From NCBI GenBank assembly GCA_018648805.1, contig JABGQM010000028.1, positions 1-55,404 on the forward strand: a stretch of 55,404 nucleotides of DNA, read 5' to 3'. Shown one piece after another: positions 33,362 through 41,857 of the stretch. Each line of letters begins with the position of its first letter. Positions within the stretch are counted from its first letter, which is position 1. A program made the position numbers and the translations under genes. The notes beneath the pieces are model-generated. The model was not told where the DNA came from, did no database searches, and saw only the letters and a program-made list of their open reading frames with translations. Origin of the DNA: Verrucomicrobiota bacterium. GTDB lineage: Bacteria; Verrucomicrobiota; Kiritimatiellia; UBA8416; JABMPJ01.

Positions 33362-33391
33362 GTCCAGGTTCAAATCCTGGTCGGGCAACCA
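33318..33391 (+). tRNA. tRNA-Gln (anticodon TTG)
   Basis: Acceptor stem TGCCCGA/TCGGGCA, D-stem GTGT/GCAC, anticodon loop CTTTGAC with anticodon TTG at 33352-33354, T-stem CCAGG/CCTGG with loop TTCAAAT, discriminator A, and encoded CCA at the end. The anticodon stem is CGGGC/GCCCT with one mismatch (C-T) at its outer pair. 74 nt. It overlaps the 3' end of the ispE frame by 44 nt and is followed, 77 nt on, by prs. Confidence 0.92.
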
Positions 33392-33468
33392 CGACGACAG
33401 GGGTACACAGGAAGTGGAGGGCGTCTCTGCCCGGTGGGCGGAGGCGCATTAGAAGCGTGACAGGAATC

Positions 33469-34395
33469 ATGAAGATTTTCAGTGGAACATCGAATCCGGT
33501 ACTCGCGGCCAAGATCGCAGAGTACTTGAGCTTGCCGCTCGGGGAGGTCGAGATCCGCCGTTTTCCGGACGAAGAAGTCTTCGTCAAGATCAAGGAAAAC
33601 ATCCGCGGTCGTGATGTCTTCGTGGTGCAGTCGATCTGTCGTCCGCCCAACGAGAATCTGATGGAGCTCTTGATCATGATTGATGCGTTGCGCCGCGCGT
33701 CGGCGAACCGCATTACGGCCGTGATTCCCTACTACGGCTATGCGCGCCAGGACCGCAAGGATCAGCCGCGCGTCCCGATTACGGCCAAGCTGGTGGCCAA
33801 CCTGCTGGTCGCGGCCGGCTGCAATCGCCTGTTAACGATGGACCTGCACGCTCAGCAGATTCAGGGGTTCTTCGACATTCCGGTCGATCACCTGTATGCC
33901 TCGCCGATCATCGTGAAGTATCTCAAGGGCAAGCACATCGAGAATCCGGTGGTGGTCTCGCCCGATACGGGCGCGGTGAAGGCCGCGTATGCCTACTCCC
34001 AGATGCTCGACTGCGGCTTGGCCGTGATCGCCAAGCGCCGCACCGGTCCCGAAGAGGTCGAGGCCTTTTCGCTGGTGGGTGATGTGGAGGGGCGTACCGC
34101 CATTATGGTGGATGATATGACCAGCACCTGCGGCACGCTCACCTCAGCGGCGGCGCTGCTCGCGGAGCATGGGGTCAAAGAGATTTATGCGGCCGTGACA
34201 CATGCCATGCTGACTGATGTCGGTTGTCAGCGGCTGGTCGACTCGGCGATTACAGAGTTGGTGGTGACGGACACGGTTCCGTCAACGGTGGGTAAAGAAT
34301 TTCCGGTCACGGAGCTTTCCGTGTCGGAGTTGCTGGGGGAAGCGATTCTCAGAATCCATGAGGACCAGTCGGTGACCTCATTGTTCAGACTGTAG
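33469..34395 (+). CDS. prs: Ribose-phosphate pyrophosphokinase
   Basis: The 308-residue enzyme makes PRPP from ribose 5-phosphate and ATP. It has the FSGTSNPVLA start, the flexible-loop region RRFPDEEVFVKI, YYGYARQDRK, the PRPP/phosphate motif VDDMTSTCGTL, and DLHAQQIQGFFD. The start at 33469 has AGGA four nt upstream; the longer ORF would run through the tRNA gene. It lies between tRNA-Gln and rplY, in the common bacterial order. Confidence 0.97.
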   Translation: MKIFSGTSNPVLAAKIAEYLSLPLGEVEIRRFPDEEVFVKIKENIRGRDVFVVQSICRPPNENLMELLIMIDALRRASANRITAVIPYYGYARQDRKDQPRVPITAKLVANLLVAAGCNRLLTMDLHAQQIQGFFDIPVDHLYASPIIVKYLKGKHIENPVVVSPDTGAVKAAYAYSQMLDCGLAVIAKRRTGPEEVEAFSLVGDVEGRTAIMVDDMTSTCGTLTSAAALLAEHGVKEIYAAVTHAMLTDVGCQRLVDSAITELVVTDTVPSTVGKEFPVTELSVSELLGEAILRIHEDQSVTSLFRL

Positions 34396-34409
34396 TAAGG
34401 GGTGGGAAG

Positions 34410-35072
34410 ATGGCGGTTGACACAGTAGTAAAACTTGAGACACGTAACGACACGGGTACAGCCGCATCACGGCGCCTGCGGCACGAGGGTATGATTCCGG
34501 CGATTGTCGCGAATCAGGATGGCAGCACGACCTCCGTGAAGCTTGTGCGGCACGCATTTGAGATGATGCTGCGCCGTCATGCCAGTGAAAATATGATTTT
34601 GGATGTGACCCTGGACGACGGCACGTCGGCCAAGGCGCTGCTGCAGGAGGTCCAGCGCGACACTCTGAGCGGTAACGCGTTGCATGCCGATTTCACCATG
34701 ATTTCGATGACCGAGACACTGGTCGTCAATGTGTCGGTAGCGCTCAAGGGCGAACCGGTGGGTGTGGCCCAGGAGGATGGTATCCTGGAGCAGCTCGTGC
34801 ACGAACTCGAGGTCGAGGGCCTGGCGGACAGCATTGTTGATTCGCTCGAGGCCGATGTCTCCGCGCTTGCTGTGGGCGACAGTGTGTTGGCCGGCAGTGT
34901 GCCGATACCGGACGGACTGACGCTTCTGACGGCTGCAGATATTGCCGTGGCAACGGTGCTCGCACCGCGTGTCGAGACCGAGACGGATACTGAAGAAGCT
35001 GAAGAGGGCGAAGAAGGCGAAGCGGGTGAAGCGGGGGCTGATGAGGCCGCCGAAGGAGAGGGTGATAAATAG
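34410..35072 (+). CDS. rplY: 50S ribosomal protein L25, long CTC form
   Basis: The 220-residue protein has the L25 fold at its N-terminus (binds 5S rRNA) and the C-terminal CTC domain, ending in an acidic Glu/Gly/Ala tail (from about 190). Landmarks: RRLRHEGMIPAIV, LLQEVQRDTLSGNALHADF, and EVEGLADSIV. The long form occurs in many bacteria, the short form in E. coli. GGGGTGGGAAG directly precedes the ATG. It lies 14 nt after prs and 15 nt before pth. Confidence 0.95.
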   Translation: MAVDTVVKLETRNDTGTAASRRLRHEGMIPAIVANQDGSTTSVKLVRHAFEMMLRRHASENMILDVTLDDGTSAKALLQEVQRDTLSGNALHADFTMISMTETLVVNVSVALKGEPVGVAQEDGILEQLVHELEVEGLADSIVDSLEADVSALAVGDSVLAGSVPIPDGLTLLTAADIAVATVLAPRVETETDTEEAEEGEEGEAGEAGADEAAEGEGDK

Positions 35073-35087
35073 CCCCGGGAGCCTGTT

Positions 35088-35669
35088 GTGAACGTCATCG
35101 TGGGGTTGGGGAACCCGGGCAAGCGCTACGAGCGCACGCCGCATAATGTCGGGTTCGCCACGATGGATGTTCTGGCCGAACGGGTCGGGTGTCGCCTGCG
35201 GCGCAGTTTGCGGTACCGGGCACGCTCGGGTAAGACGATCCTGACCGGACATCCGGTCTTGCTGGTCAAGCCCGAGACGTTCATGAACAACAGCGGCATC
35301 GCGGTGAGTGCTGCTTTGCGTTACTTTAAGGCGCGTCGTGACCAGCTGGTGCTGGTGTTGGATGATGCGGATCTGCCTGTGGGGCGGGTCAGGATTCGGG
35401 CCAAGGGCGGCAGCGGGGGACACCGCGGGCTGGCCTCGGTGATTGAGCATGTGGGCGGCGACGATTTTGCGCGGGTGCGCATCGGGGTTGGCCGTCGGCA
35501 TCAGGAAGAAACTTTGGTAAGCCATGTGCTCCGGACCTACGGGACGGGGGAGTGGCAGGCCATAGAGAAGGTAGTGATGTGCGCCGCAGATGCGGTCACG
35601 CGTATCGTGGAGTCCGGTACAGAGGCGGCAATGAACGCCTTTAACGGACAGACGATTCTAGAGGGATAG
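35088..35669 (+). CDS. pth: Peptidyl-tRNA hydrolase
   Basis: The 193-residue enzyme releases peptides from peptidyl-tRNA dropped by stalled ribosomes. It starts at GTG with GGGAG about 6 nt upstream and shows VIVGLGNPGKRYERTPHNVGF, with the catalytic His in the HNVGF segment, then KPETFMNNSG, LVLDDADLPVGR, and RAKGGSGGHRGL. It is a normal housekeeping copy; the next gene, rpsF, starts 10 nt after its stop. Confidence 0.97.
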   Translation: MNVIVGLGNPGKRYERTPHNVGFATMDVLAERVGCRLRRSLRYRARSGKTILTGHPVLLVKPETFMNNSGIAVSAALRYFKARRDQLVLVLDDADLPVGRVRIRAKGGSGGHRGLASVIEHVGGDDFARVRIGVGRRHQEETLVSHVLRTYGTGEWQAIEKVVMCAADAVTRIVESGTEAAMNAFNGQTILEG

Positions 35670-35679
35670 GGGTCACAAG

Positions 35680-36048
35680 ATGGCGTTGAAAACGTACGAC
35701 ATGATTTGCATTTTTCCGAACTCGCTGAGCGACGAGGCACTTGAGACGGTGCTGACGCGTCTGGACGAAGAAATCGGCAGGCACGGCGGCCAGGTGCTCT
35801 CCAAGCAGCCCATGGGCGAGCGCGTGTTTGCGCGTCCCATGCAGAAGCGGGAAGCGGGTTTCTACATGACCCTGCGCTGCGAGCTCGAGCCTACCAGCGT
35901 TGAGGCCCTGCGTGGGCGTCTGAAGTTGGTCGATGATCTCTTCCGTTCGCAGATCCTCGTGGCCGACTTGAAGGCTGAGCAGGACGCGGCGGAGGCCGAA
36001 GCCGCCGAAGCCGCCAAGGCAACCGCGGAGGCCACAGTCAATGGGTGA
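35680..36048 (+). CDS. rpsF: 30S ribosomal protein S6
   Basis: The 122-residue protein has the S6 core (YDMICIFPNSLSDEALE, then YMTLRCELEPTSV) and an Ala/Glu-rich C-terminal extension. S6 binds S18 on 16S rRNA. It overlaps the following ssb gene by 8 nt; the order rpsF-ssb-rpsR-rplI is the conserved bacterial arrangement. Confidence 0.96.
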   Translation: MALKTYDMICIFPNSLSDEALETVLTRLDEEIGRHGGQVLSKQPMGERVFARPMQKREAGFYMTLRCELEPTSVEALRGRLKLVDDLFRSQILVADLKAEQDAAEAEAAEAAKATAEATVNG

Positions 36049-36562
36049 TCTTAATCGCGTATTCCTGATGGGGAACCTGACGGCGGATCCGGAGGTGCGT
36101 TATGCCCCCTCGGGCGATGCGGTCGGTGACCTGCGTATGGCGATCAACCGCCGTTACAAGGGGCGTGACGGGCAGGATCATGAGGAAACATGTTTTGTAT
36201 CCGTGGTCGTGTGGGGCCGCCAGGCCGAAACCTGCGGGCAGTACCTGCAGAAGGGCTCGCAAGTCTTGGTCGAAGGCGGCTTGAAGTACGATCAGTGGGA
36301 GAAGGACGGGCAGAAGCATAGCCGCCTGCTCGTGCGTGCCAACCGCGTGCAGTTCATGGGTGGACGACCGCAGGGACAGGGGAGTGATGATCCGACCGGC
36401 CAAGGTGCCCCTCGGTCTGCCGCACACGCCGCACCTGCTGCGACACCGGCACCCGCCGCCGCACCCGCCGCCGCACCCGCCGCGCCGGAAGCGTCCCCCG
36501 AACCGCCGCCGCCAGTGGGCGCGACACAGAATTTAGGTGATGATGAGAACCTGCCCTTCTGA
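36041..36562 (+). CDS. ssb: Single-stranded DNA-binding protein
   Basis: The 173-residue protein has an OB-fold (NRVFLMGNLTADPEVRYAPSG at the start, then WGRQAETCGQYLQKGSQVLVEG). A disordered linker rich in Ala/Pro with tandem PAA-type codons (about 125-160) follows, then the acidic DDENLPF tip used to bind partner proteins. It starts inside the end of rpsF. The Ala/Pro run is low-complexity, as in other linkers in this window. Confidence 0.97.
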   Translation: MGDLNRVFLMGNLTADPEVRYAPSGDAVGDLRMAINRRYKGRDGQDHEETCFVSVVVWGRQAETCGQYLQKGSQVLVEGGLKYDQWEKDGQKHSRLLVRANRVQFMGGRPQGQGSDDPTGQGAPRSAAHAAPAATPAPAAAPAAAPAAPEASPEPPPPVGATQNLGDDENLPF

Positions 36563-36603
36563 GGGGTAGACAAGGGAAAAAGAAGGTAGGAGGTCCTCCA
36601 GCA

Positions 36604-36849
36604 ATGGCTAGGAAAATGAAGACAAAACGTTCGACCAAGCGGCGTACCCCGGATCGGGGTGCCGGTAAAGCGGCCCGTTATTTGGAAGGCGTAAAAGAGA
36701 TCAAGTCTACGGACTACGAACTGCTCCGCAAGTTTATGACAGATCACGGCAAGATTCTGCCGGCGCGCACGATCGGTGCCAGCGCCAAGCAGCAACGCCA
36801 GATCAAGCGCAGCATCCGTCGGGCTCGTACAATGGGTTTGCTTCCCTAA
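36604..36849 (+). CDS. rpsR: 30S ribosomal protein S18
   Basis: The 81-residue basic protein has the S18 pattern IKSTDYELLRKFMTDHGKILPAR and the closing RRARTMGLLP. The ribosome site AGGAGG (36588-36593), 10 nt before ATG, is directly followed by its complement TCCTCC, forming a 12-nt palindrome that could mask it between transcripts. Conserved place between ssb and rplI. Confidence 0.96.
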   Translation: MARKMKTKRSTKRRTPDRGAGKAARYLEGVKEIKSTDYELLRKFMTDHGKILPARTIGASAKQQRQIKRSIRRARTMGLLP

Positions 36850-36946
36850 CGACCGGTCCCGTTATGGGCACGGTCAAACAAGGGAGCCGATACGATACTA
36901 ATCGGTGGTGCGTGGATTGTAGGCGCACCTCATAGAGGATAAGCAC

Positions 36947-37396
36947 ATGGCAACCGAAGTTCTGTTGATGGCCGATATGAGCGGCTTGGGTAATGAAGGT
37001 GACGTGGTTACGGTGGCCGATGGCTACGCACGTAACTACCTGCTGCCCCAGAAGAAGGCAGCCCCTGTTACGGCGGGTACACGCCGGCAGTTGGTTAAGA
37101 TTCTGGCTGAGCGCGAGAAGACAGAGGCCGCCACGCTGGCCGATAAGAAGGCCTTGGCTAAGAAGATCTCGGCCGCCTCCTGCACGATCACCGTGAAGGT
37201 TGGCGAAGGGGAGCGTCTGTACGGCTCGGTCACCGAGGCGGAGATCGCCGACGCGTTGAAGGGGCAGGATATTGTGATCGAGCGCAACCAGGTTGTCCTG
37301 GCCGAGCCGATCAAGACACTGGGCGCATTCGATGTTACGGTGAGTCTGCATCCGAAGGTCGAAGCGACGCTTAAGGTCTGGGTTGTTGAGGAATAG
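36947..37396 (+). CDS. rplI: 50S ribosomal protein L9
   Basis: The 149-residue protein has the N-terminal L9 domain (VLLMADMSGLGNEGDVVTVADGYARNYLLP), a central helix, and a C-terminal domain ending LHPKVEATLKVWVV. GAGGA lies 8 nt before ATG. The 97-nt gap before it carries an imperfect inverted repeat (GACCG...CGGTC, about 36851-36875) that could be an attenuating or processing structure. Confidence 0.96.
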   Translation: MATEVLLMADMSGLGNEGDVVTVADGYARNYLLPQKKAAPVTAGTRRQLVKILAEREKTEAATLADKKALAKKISAASCTITVKVGEGERLYGSVTEAEIADALKGQDIVIERNQVVLAEPIKTLGAFDVTVSLHPKVEATLKVWVVEE

Positions 37397-37401
37397 ACAG
37401 C

Positions 37402-38829
37402 ATGGTTACGGCAGCTTCTTCGTCCGGGCCCACGGTCCCTTTGGATCGTGTGCCCCCCTATAGCGAAGAAGCTGAAAAGGGCGTGCTGGGATCGATCCTG
37501 CTTGATTCCGTGCGCGTCATGGATATCTGCATTGAGCACCGGCTGGACGAAGAGTCGTTCTACGCGCCGGTGCACCGCACGGTCTTCGAGGCCATGCTCG
37601 GCCTGCACGGCCAGAGCCGTGTGATCGATGTTCTGACCGTCTCCGAACAGCTGCGTGACAACGGCAAACTGGATATGGTGGGCGGGACCTCCGCCCTCAA
37701 CCTGTTCATCGACTCCACGCCTACCGCGGCGCACGCTGAATTCTACATCGATATTGTCTACGAGAAGCATCTGCTGCGCCGCGTGATTAGCTGCGCGCGG
37801 GCGGCGGAGACCGAATGCTATGGCCCCATAGACAGTGCCGATCAGTTGCTCAGCACGGTGGAGCAATCGTTTCTTGATATCAATGAGCAGCGTTTCGGTA
37901 CGGTCACGCCGTGGTCGGTGGCGGTCAAAGAGACGATGTCGCACGTGGACACCATTCTCGAGACCGGTAAGGGCATCTCGGGCCTCTCGACCGGCTTTGA
38001 GAATCTCGACAAGATCACGATGGGCCTGCGCGCGGGTGAAATGATCGTGCTGGCGGCCCGTCCCTCGATGGGCAAGACCTCGCTCGCGATGAACATCGCC
38101 GAGAATATCGCCCTGGGTAAGATGGATCCCGATGGCACGCCGCACTCGGTGGGCATCTTCAGCCTCGAAATGTCGTACGACGCACTGGCCATGCGCATGC
38201 TCTGCTCGCATGCGGGGGTCCCCTCACAGAAGATTCAGCGTGGCTACGTCTCGAATATCGATCACGGCAAGCTCGTGCAGGCGGCTTCGGTCCTCAGCAA
38301 GGCACCACTTTTCCTGGATGATACGGGGGGATTGGACGTGATGGAGGTGCGTGCCCGCGCCCGCCGTATGCGCAAGCAACACGGCATTGAATTGATCGTG
38401 ATCGACTATCTCCAGCTGATGCACTCGAAGGAGTATGCGCGCCAGGGCCGCCAGATCGAGACCTCGCAGATTTCGGGAAACATCAAGGCCATGGCCAAGG
38501 AGCTGCGTATACCGGTGCTGGTCCTGAGTCAGCTCAGCCGCGCACCGGAGCAGCGCGACAGCAAGAGCGGCAAACCCAAGCTTTCCGACCTGCGCGATTC
38601 CGGGGCGATCGAGCAGGATGCCGACGTGGTGTTCATGTTGCGCCGGCCTTCGCGCTACCCGGATGATGATCAACACGACGATCGGACGCTCTCGATCGTG
38701 GATGTGGCCAAGCATCGTAACGGTCCCACCGGAGAGGTGCTGCTGAATTTTGATGAGGAATATACCCGTTTCCGCGACCGGGCACATGGGGTCGATGATT
38801 TTGGGGGCATGGCCCCGGAGGAAGAATGA
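37402..38829 (+). CDS. dnaB: Replicative DNA helicase
   Basis: The 475-residue helicase has the N-terminal primase-interacting domain (YSEEAEKGVLGSILLD) and the RecA-like ATPase domain with Walker A ARPSMGKTSLAMN, DnaB motifs LEMS and the B-motif LIVIDYLQLM, and the DLRDSGAIEQDAD segment near the C-terminus. No intein or insertion is seen. It follows rplI by 5 nt, and its stop overlaps bamA by ATGA, which ties replication, ribosome and outer-membrane genes in one transcript. Confidence 0.97.
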   Translation: MVTAASSSGPTVPLDRVPPYSEEAEKGVLGSILLDSVRVMDICIEHRLDEESFYAPVHRTVFEAMLGLHGQSRVIDVLTVSEQLRDNGKLDMVGGTSALNLFIDSTPTAAHAEFYIDIVYEKHLLRRVISCARAAETECYGPIDSADQLLSTVEQSFLDINEQRFGTVTPWSVAVKETMSHVDTILETGKGISGLSTGFENLDKITMGLRAGEMIVLAARPSMGKTSLAMNIAENIALGKMDPDGTPHSVGIFSLEMSYDALAMRMLCSHAGVPSQKIQRGYVSNIDHGKLVQAASVLSKAPLFLDDTGGLDVMEVRARARRMRKQHGIELIVIDYLQLMHSKEYARQGRQIETSQISGNIKAMAKELRIPVLVLSQLSRAPEQRDSKSGKPKLSDLRDSGAIEQDADVVFMLRRPSRYPDDDQHDDRTLSIVDVAKHRNGPTGEVLLNFDEEYTRFRDRAHGVDDFGGMAPEEE

Positions 38830-41165
38830 GACGCACACTACGCTTGTTGCTATGGTTTCTGGTGGTCCCGGCTGTGCTGGCCCAGGAAGATACACGCTCA
38901 ACCATTCGCGCTATTGAGACGCGTAACAGTGGGTCCGGACAGATCGATCCGAGCTATATCGAGGCCCACACCAGTATGCGCGAAGGCGATCGGCTTGACC
39001 GCTCCCTGGTGGGCCGCGATGTACGCCGCTTGCTCGATACCGGACGCTTCACATCCGTGCAGGTCGATATCGAGACGCGCGATGAAGGCGTGGCGGTGGT
39101 CTACGTCATCCGCCGCAAACTGACCCTCGCCGCCGCGGTCATGTTTAGCGGATCGGACCACCTTCCGCCGCGCAAGCTGCGTTCCCTGCTTGAGCTTAAG
39201 ATGGGTGATCGGGTCGATGACCACGTGCTGGGCGTTCGCGTGCGGGCCATCCGCGAAGCATTTCGAATCGATCACTTCCCGGATGTGGTCGTCACGTGGG
39301 AGATCGAAGCGACCGACCATGCCCAGGGCCTGGCACGCGTGCTGGTGCATGTCGAGGCCGGGGCGCGCTCCAAGGTCAAGGAGGTCCGCTTCGAAGGCAA
39401 CACGCAGGTCGGATTCGGCGACCTGCGGCGTGCGATTCATCGCCCGTCGGCCTGGAGTCCCCTCTGGCTCTTCCGCAAACGACGCTATACAAGCGACGAA
39501 ATGCAGGCCATGCGCCTGGCCGTGCGCACGGTCTATCGTCAGCGTGGATTCCTGGATGTCGGGGTCGACTACCCCACGGTGGAGCTGGATGATAAAGGGC
39601 GCCAGAGCGTCGTGGTCACCATCCGTGAAGGCAAGGCCTACCGCTTCGGAGCGGTGACCGTCGAAGGGGCGACCCTCTTTCCCCAGGCCGAGATTGATGG
39701 GCTTATCACGGCGCGTAGCGGCGAGATCGCTTCGTCGACGCAGATCGAGAACTCGGTCAGGCGTATCCGCGACTTCTATGGTAGCCGTGGCTATGCGCGT
39801 GCCCGTGTACGGCCGCTCCTTGAATCTGACGCGGCCGCCGGAACGGTTACGATGGTCCTGTCGGTAAGCGAGGGTGACCTGGTTCGGGTGGGTAATATCC
39901 ACATTCGGGGCAATACGCGTACGCGCGACAAGGTGATTCGCCGCGAGCTGCAGCTCTACCCGGGTGATGTGCTCAATGCCGTCAAGGCCCGTCGCAGTGA
40001 GCGTCGCATCATGAACCTGGGGTATTTCTCCGATGTGCGGCGTTATGAACTTAAGACGGCTGTACCCAACCGTGAGGATGTCGTCTACGAAGTCGAAGAG
40101 AAGCGCACCGGCCAGTTCATGGTGGGTGCCGGCTTCTCAAGCGTCGACAACATCATCGGATTTGTTGAGATATCGCAGGGCAACTTCGACATCCGCGGAT
40201 GGCCAGGCTTTACGGGTGGTGGCCAGAAACTCAACCTGCGGGCCCAGTTCGGGTCGGAACGGCGTGACTACAAACTCTCCCTGGTCGAACCCTGGTTCCT
40301 CGACCGCAAGCTCTCGCTGGGAACGGATCTCTACCGGACCGATCTGAACTATACCGATTACGATCTCAAGCGGGTCGGGGCGGCCGTGTCGCTCAGCAAG
40401 TCGCTGCCCGGCGCCAACCGTATCACCTTCCGCTATGCCCTTGAGGAGACCGAGATCACCGACGTGGCCGATACCAACGAATATGTCTATGTCGACGCTC
40501 CGCATGATACCTACAGTTTTTCGCGTGAAGAGGATACGCTCAAGAGCACGTTCAAGACGACCGTCAGCCACGACACACGCAACAACCCCTTCGTGCCGAC
40601 GCGTGGTATGCGCGGCAGCGTGTTCGGGCGCATCTCGGGCGGGCCTTTCGGGTTCGATACCGATGTCTACGGACTGGGTGCCCGCGGGGCGGTTTACGTG
40701 CCGCTGTGGTGGGATCACGTTCTGAGTATCAAGGCGCGCTACGAGATTATCGACGCCTATGGTGGCAGCGATGAAGTCCCGATTACCGACCGTCTTTTCG
40801 CCGGCGGTGGCCGCACCATTCGTGGATTCGACTATCGCGATGTAGGTCCCAAGGTGCGCCCCGCGGATGAGACGTCAGCCATCGAGTACCGGCCTGTGGG
40901 CGGACAGAGCCTCGCGGTGGCGAATGTGGAATATACCGTTCCACTGGTCGAGGGCATCCGCTTAGCGGCGTTTTATGATGTGGGGGGCGTCTGGCGTGAT
41001 CCCTACCGGTTCAACGCCGACAACCTCGCCTCCGCGACAGGGATTGGACTGCGCCTCGATATGCCCGGCTTCCCGATTCGTATCGACCGGGCCTGGGCCA
41101 TTGAGGCCGATGATGATCTGACCGATACGGATGAATGGGTGATTTGGATCGGGTATGATTACTAG
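38826..41165 (+). CDS. bamA: Outer membrane protein assembly factor BamA
   Basis: The 779-residue Omp85 protein has a signal peptide (LLLWFLVVPAVLAQ), five POTRA-like domains (to about 410) and a C-terminal beta-barrel ending WVIWIGYDY, with the terminal aromatic residue typical of outer-membrane strands. Barrel landmarks include the lid-loop region FFAGGGRTIRGFDYRDVGP-type wording (FAGGGRTIRGFDY). It inserts proteins into the outer membrane. It overlaps dnaB at its start and is followed by the chaperone gene skp and by lpxD, a standard envelope order. Confidence 0.95.
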   Translation: MRRTLRLLLWFLVVPAVLAQEDTRSTIRAIETRNSGSGQIDPSYIEAHTSMREGDRLDRSLVGRDVRRLLDTGRFTSVQVDIETRDEGVAVVYVIRRKLTLAAAVMFSGSDHLPPRKLRSLLELKMGDRVDDHVLGVRVRAIREAFRIDHFPDVVVTWEIEATDHAQGLARVLVHVEAGARSKVKEVRFEGNTQVGFGDLRRAIHRPSAWSPLWLFRKRRYTSDEMQAMRLAVRTVYRQRGFLDVGVDYPTVELDDKGRQSVVVTIREGKAYRFGAVTVEGATLFPQAEIDGLITARSGEIASSTQIENSVRRIRDFYGSRGYARARVRPLLESDAAAGTVTMVLSVSEGDLVRVGNIHIRGNTRTRDKVIRRELQLYPGDVLNAVKARRSERRIMNLGYFSDVRRYELKTAVPNREDVVYEVEEKRTGQFMVGAGFSSVDNIIGFVEISQGNFDIRGWPGFTGGGQKLNLRAQFGSERRDYKLSLVEPWFLDRKLSLGTDLYRTDLNYTDYDLKRVGAAVSLSKSLPGANRITFRYALEETEITDVADTNEYVYVDAPHDTYSFSREEDTLKSTFKTTVSHDTRNNPFVPTRGMRGSVFGRISGGPFGFDTDVYGLGARGAVYVPLWWDHVLSIKARYEIIDAYGGSDEVPITDRLFAGGGRTIRGFDYRDVGPKVRPADETSAIEYRPVGGQSLAVANVEYTVPLVEGIRLAAFYDVGGVWRDPYRFNADNLASATGIGLRLDMPGFPIRIDRAWAIEADDDLTDTDEWVIWIGYDY

Positions 41166-41223
41166 AAGTGAGAATGGAGCCGGGATCGTCTGTCGGACTG
41201 GGCCGAAAAAAGGGGAGAAGCAA

Positions 41224-41793
41224 ATGAGTCGTTTAGGTTTTGTGATCGTGTTGCTGGCCATGGGTTTGGTCGCTGGTACAGCGGTGGCGGCGGACCTGGG
41301 TGTGGTGGATGTGGACCGGCTGGTAAAAGCCCATCCGAAGTCCGATGCCAACCGCGAAATTCTGCGTGACCAGTTGCGCGAGCTTGAGAGCGAGAAAGAC
41401 GCCATGCTTGAGACGCTGCAGGGCAAGAAGGAGAGCTTCATGGATGCACGCCGTGCTGCGGCCGATCCTGCCCTGAGCGATACGGTACGCAAGGAGCGTG
41501 AGGCGGCCGTGACGGAGCAGTTTAAGGCGTTGCAGGAACTCGAGAAAGAGATGGGGCAGCGCCTCATGGGGCGGCAGCGCGAAATGGGTGATCAGAAACT
41601 GCGCATGCACAAGCTGGTCGAAGAATCGGTTCGCGATATGGTGGCCGCTGTGGCGGCGAAGAAGAAGCTGGTCCTTGTGGTGGATAAGTCCGCCCTGAGC
41701 GTAGCGGGATCCAACGTCGTGGTGTTCCACCAGAAGCAGCTGGACCTGACCGACATCATTCTGGCCACCATCCAGGATCTGCGCAAAGACTGA
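41224..41793 (+). CDS. skp: OmpH/Skp-family periplasmic chaperone
   Basis: The 189-residue protein has a signal peptide (SRLGFVIVLLAMGLVAG) and a long coiled-coil-prone helical region (about 60-150) with Lys/Glu/Arg repeats, as in Skp, which carries unfolded outer-membrane proteins to BamA. The start at 41224 has GGGGAG 6 nt upstream; an earlier in-frame ATG would lie against the bamA stop. The bamA-skp-lpxD order supports the call. Confidence 0.9.
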   Translation: MSRLGFVIVLLAMGLVAGTAVAADLGVVDVDRLVKAHPKSDANREILRDQLRELESEKDAMLETLQGKKESFMDARRAAADPALSDTVRKEREAAVTEQFKALQELEKEMGQRLMGRQREMGDQKLRMHKLVEESVRDMVAAVAAKKKLVLVVDKSALSVAGSNVVVFHQKQLDLTDIILATIQDLRKD

Positions 41794-41815
41794 CTCTCAG
41801 GCGAGGGTCGGGTAG

Positions 41816-41836
41816 GGCCCGCTCTCCGAGCGGGCC
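41816..41836. repeat. Perfect 9-bp hairpin between skp and lpxD
   Basis: GGCCCGCTC and GAGCGGGCC pair around a 3-nt loop (TCC), 22 nt after the skp stop. No T-run follows. It could be a processing or transcript-end structure, or a dispersed palindrome. Confidence 0.55.
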
Positions 41837-41857
41837 GCGACTAAAGGGGAACCCGTC

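Noticed and set aside
33295..33468. Extended prs start
   Set aside because: The longer frame runs through tRNA-Gln and has no family similarity before MKIFSGTSN. The ATG at 33469 is used.
36588..36599. Functional attenuator at the rpsR ribosome site
   Set aside because: AGGAGG-TCCTCC is a palindrome with no loop, so it cannot fold on one RNA. It is mentioned in the rpsR entry but not scored.
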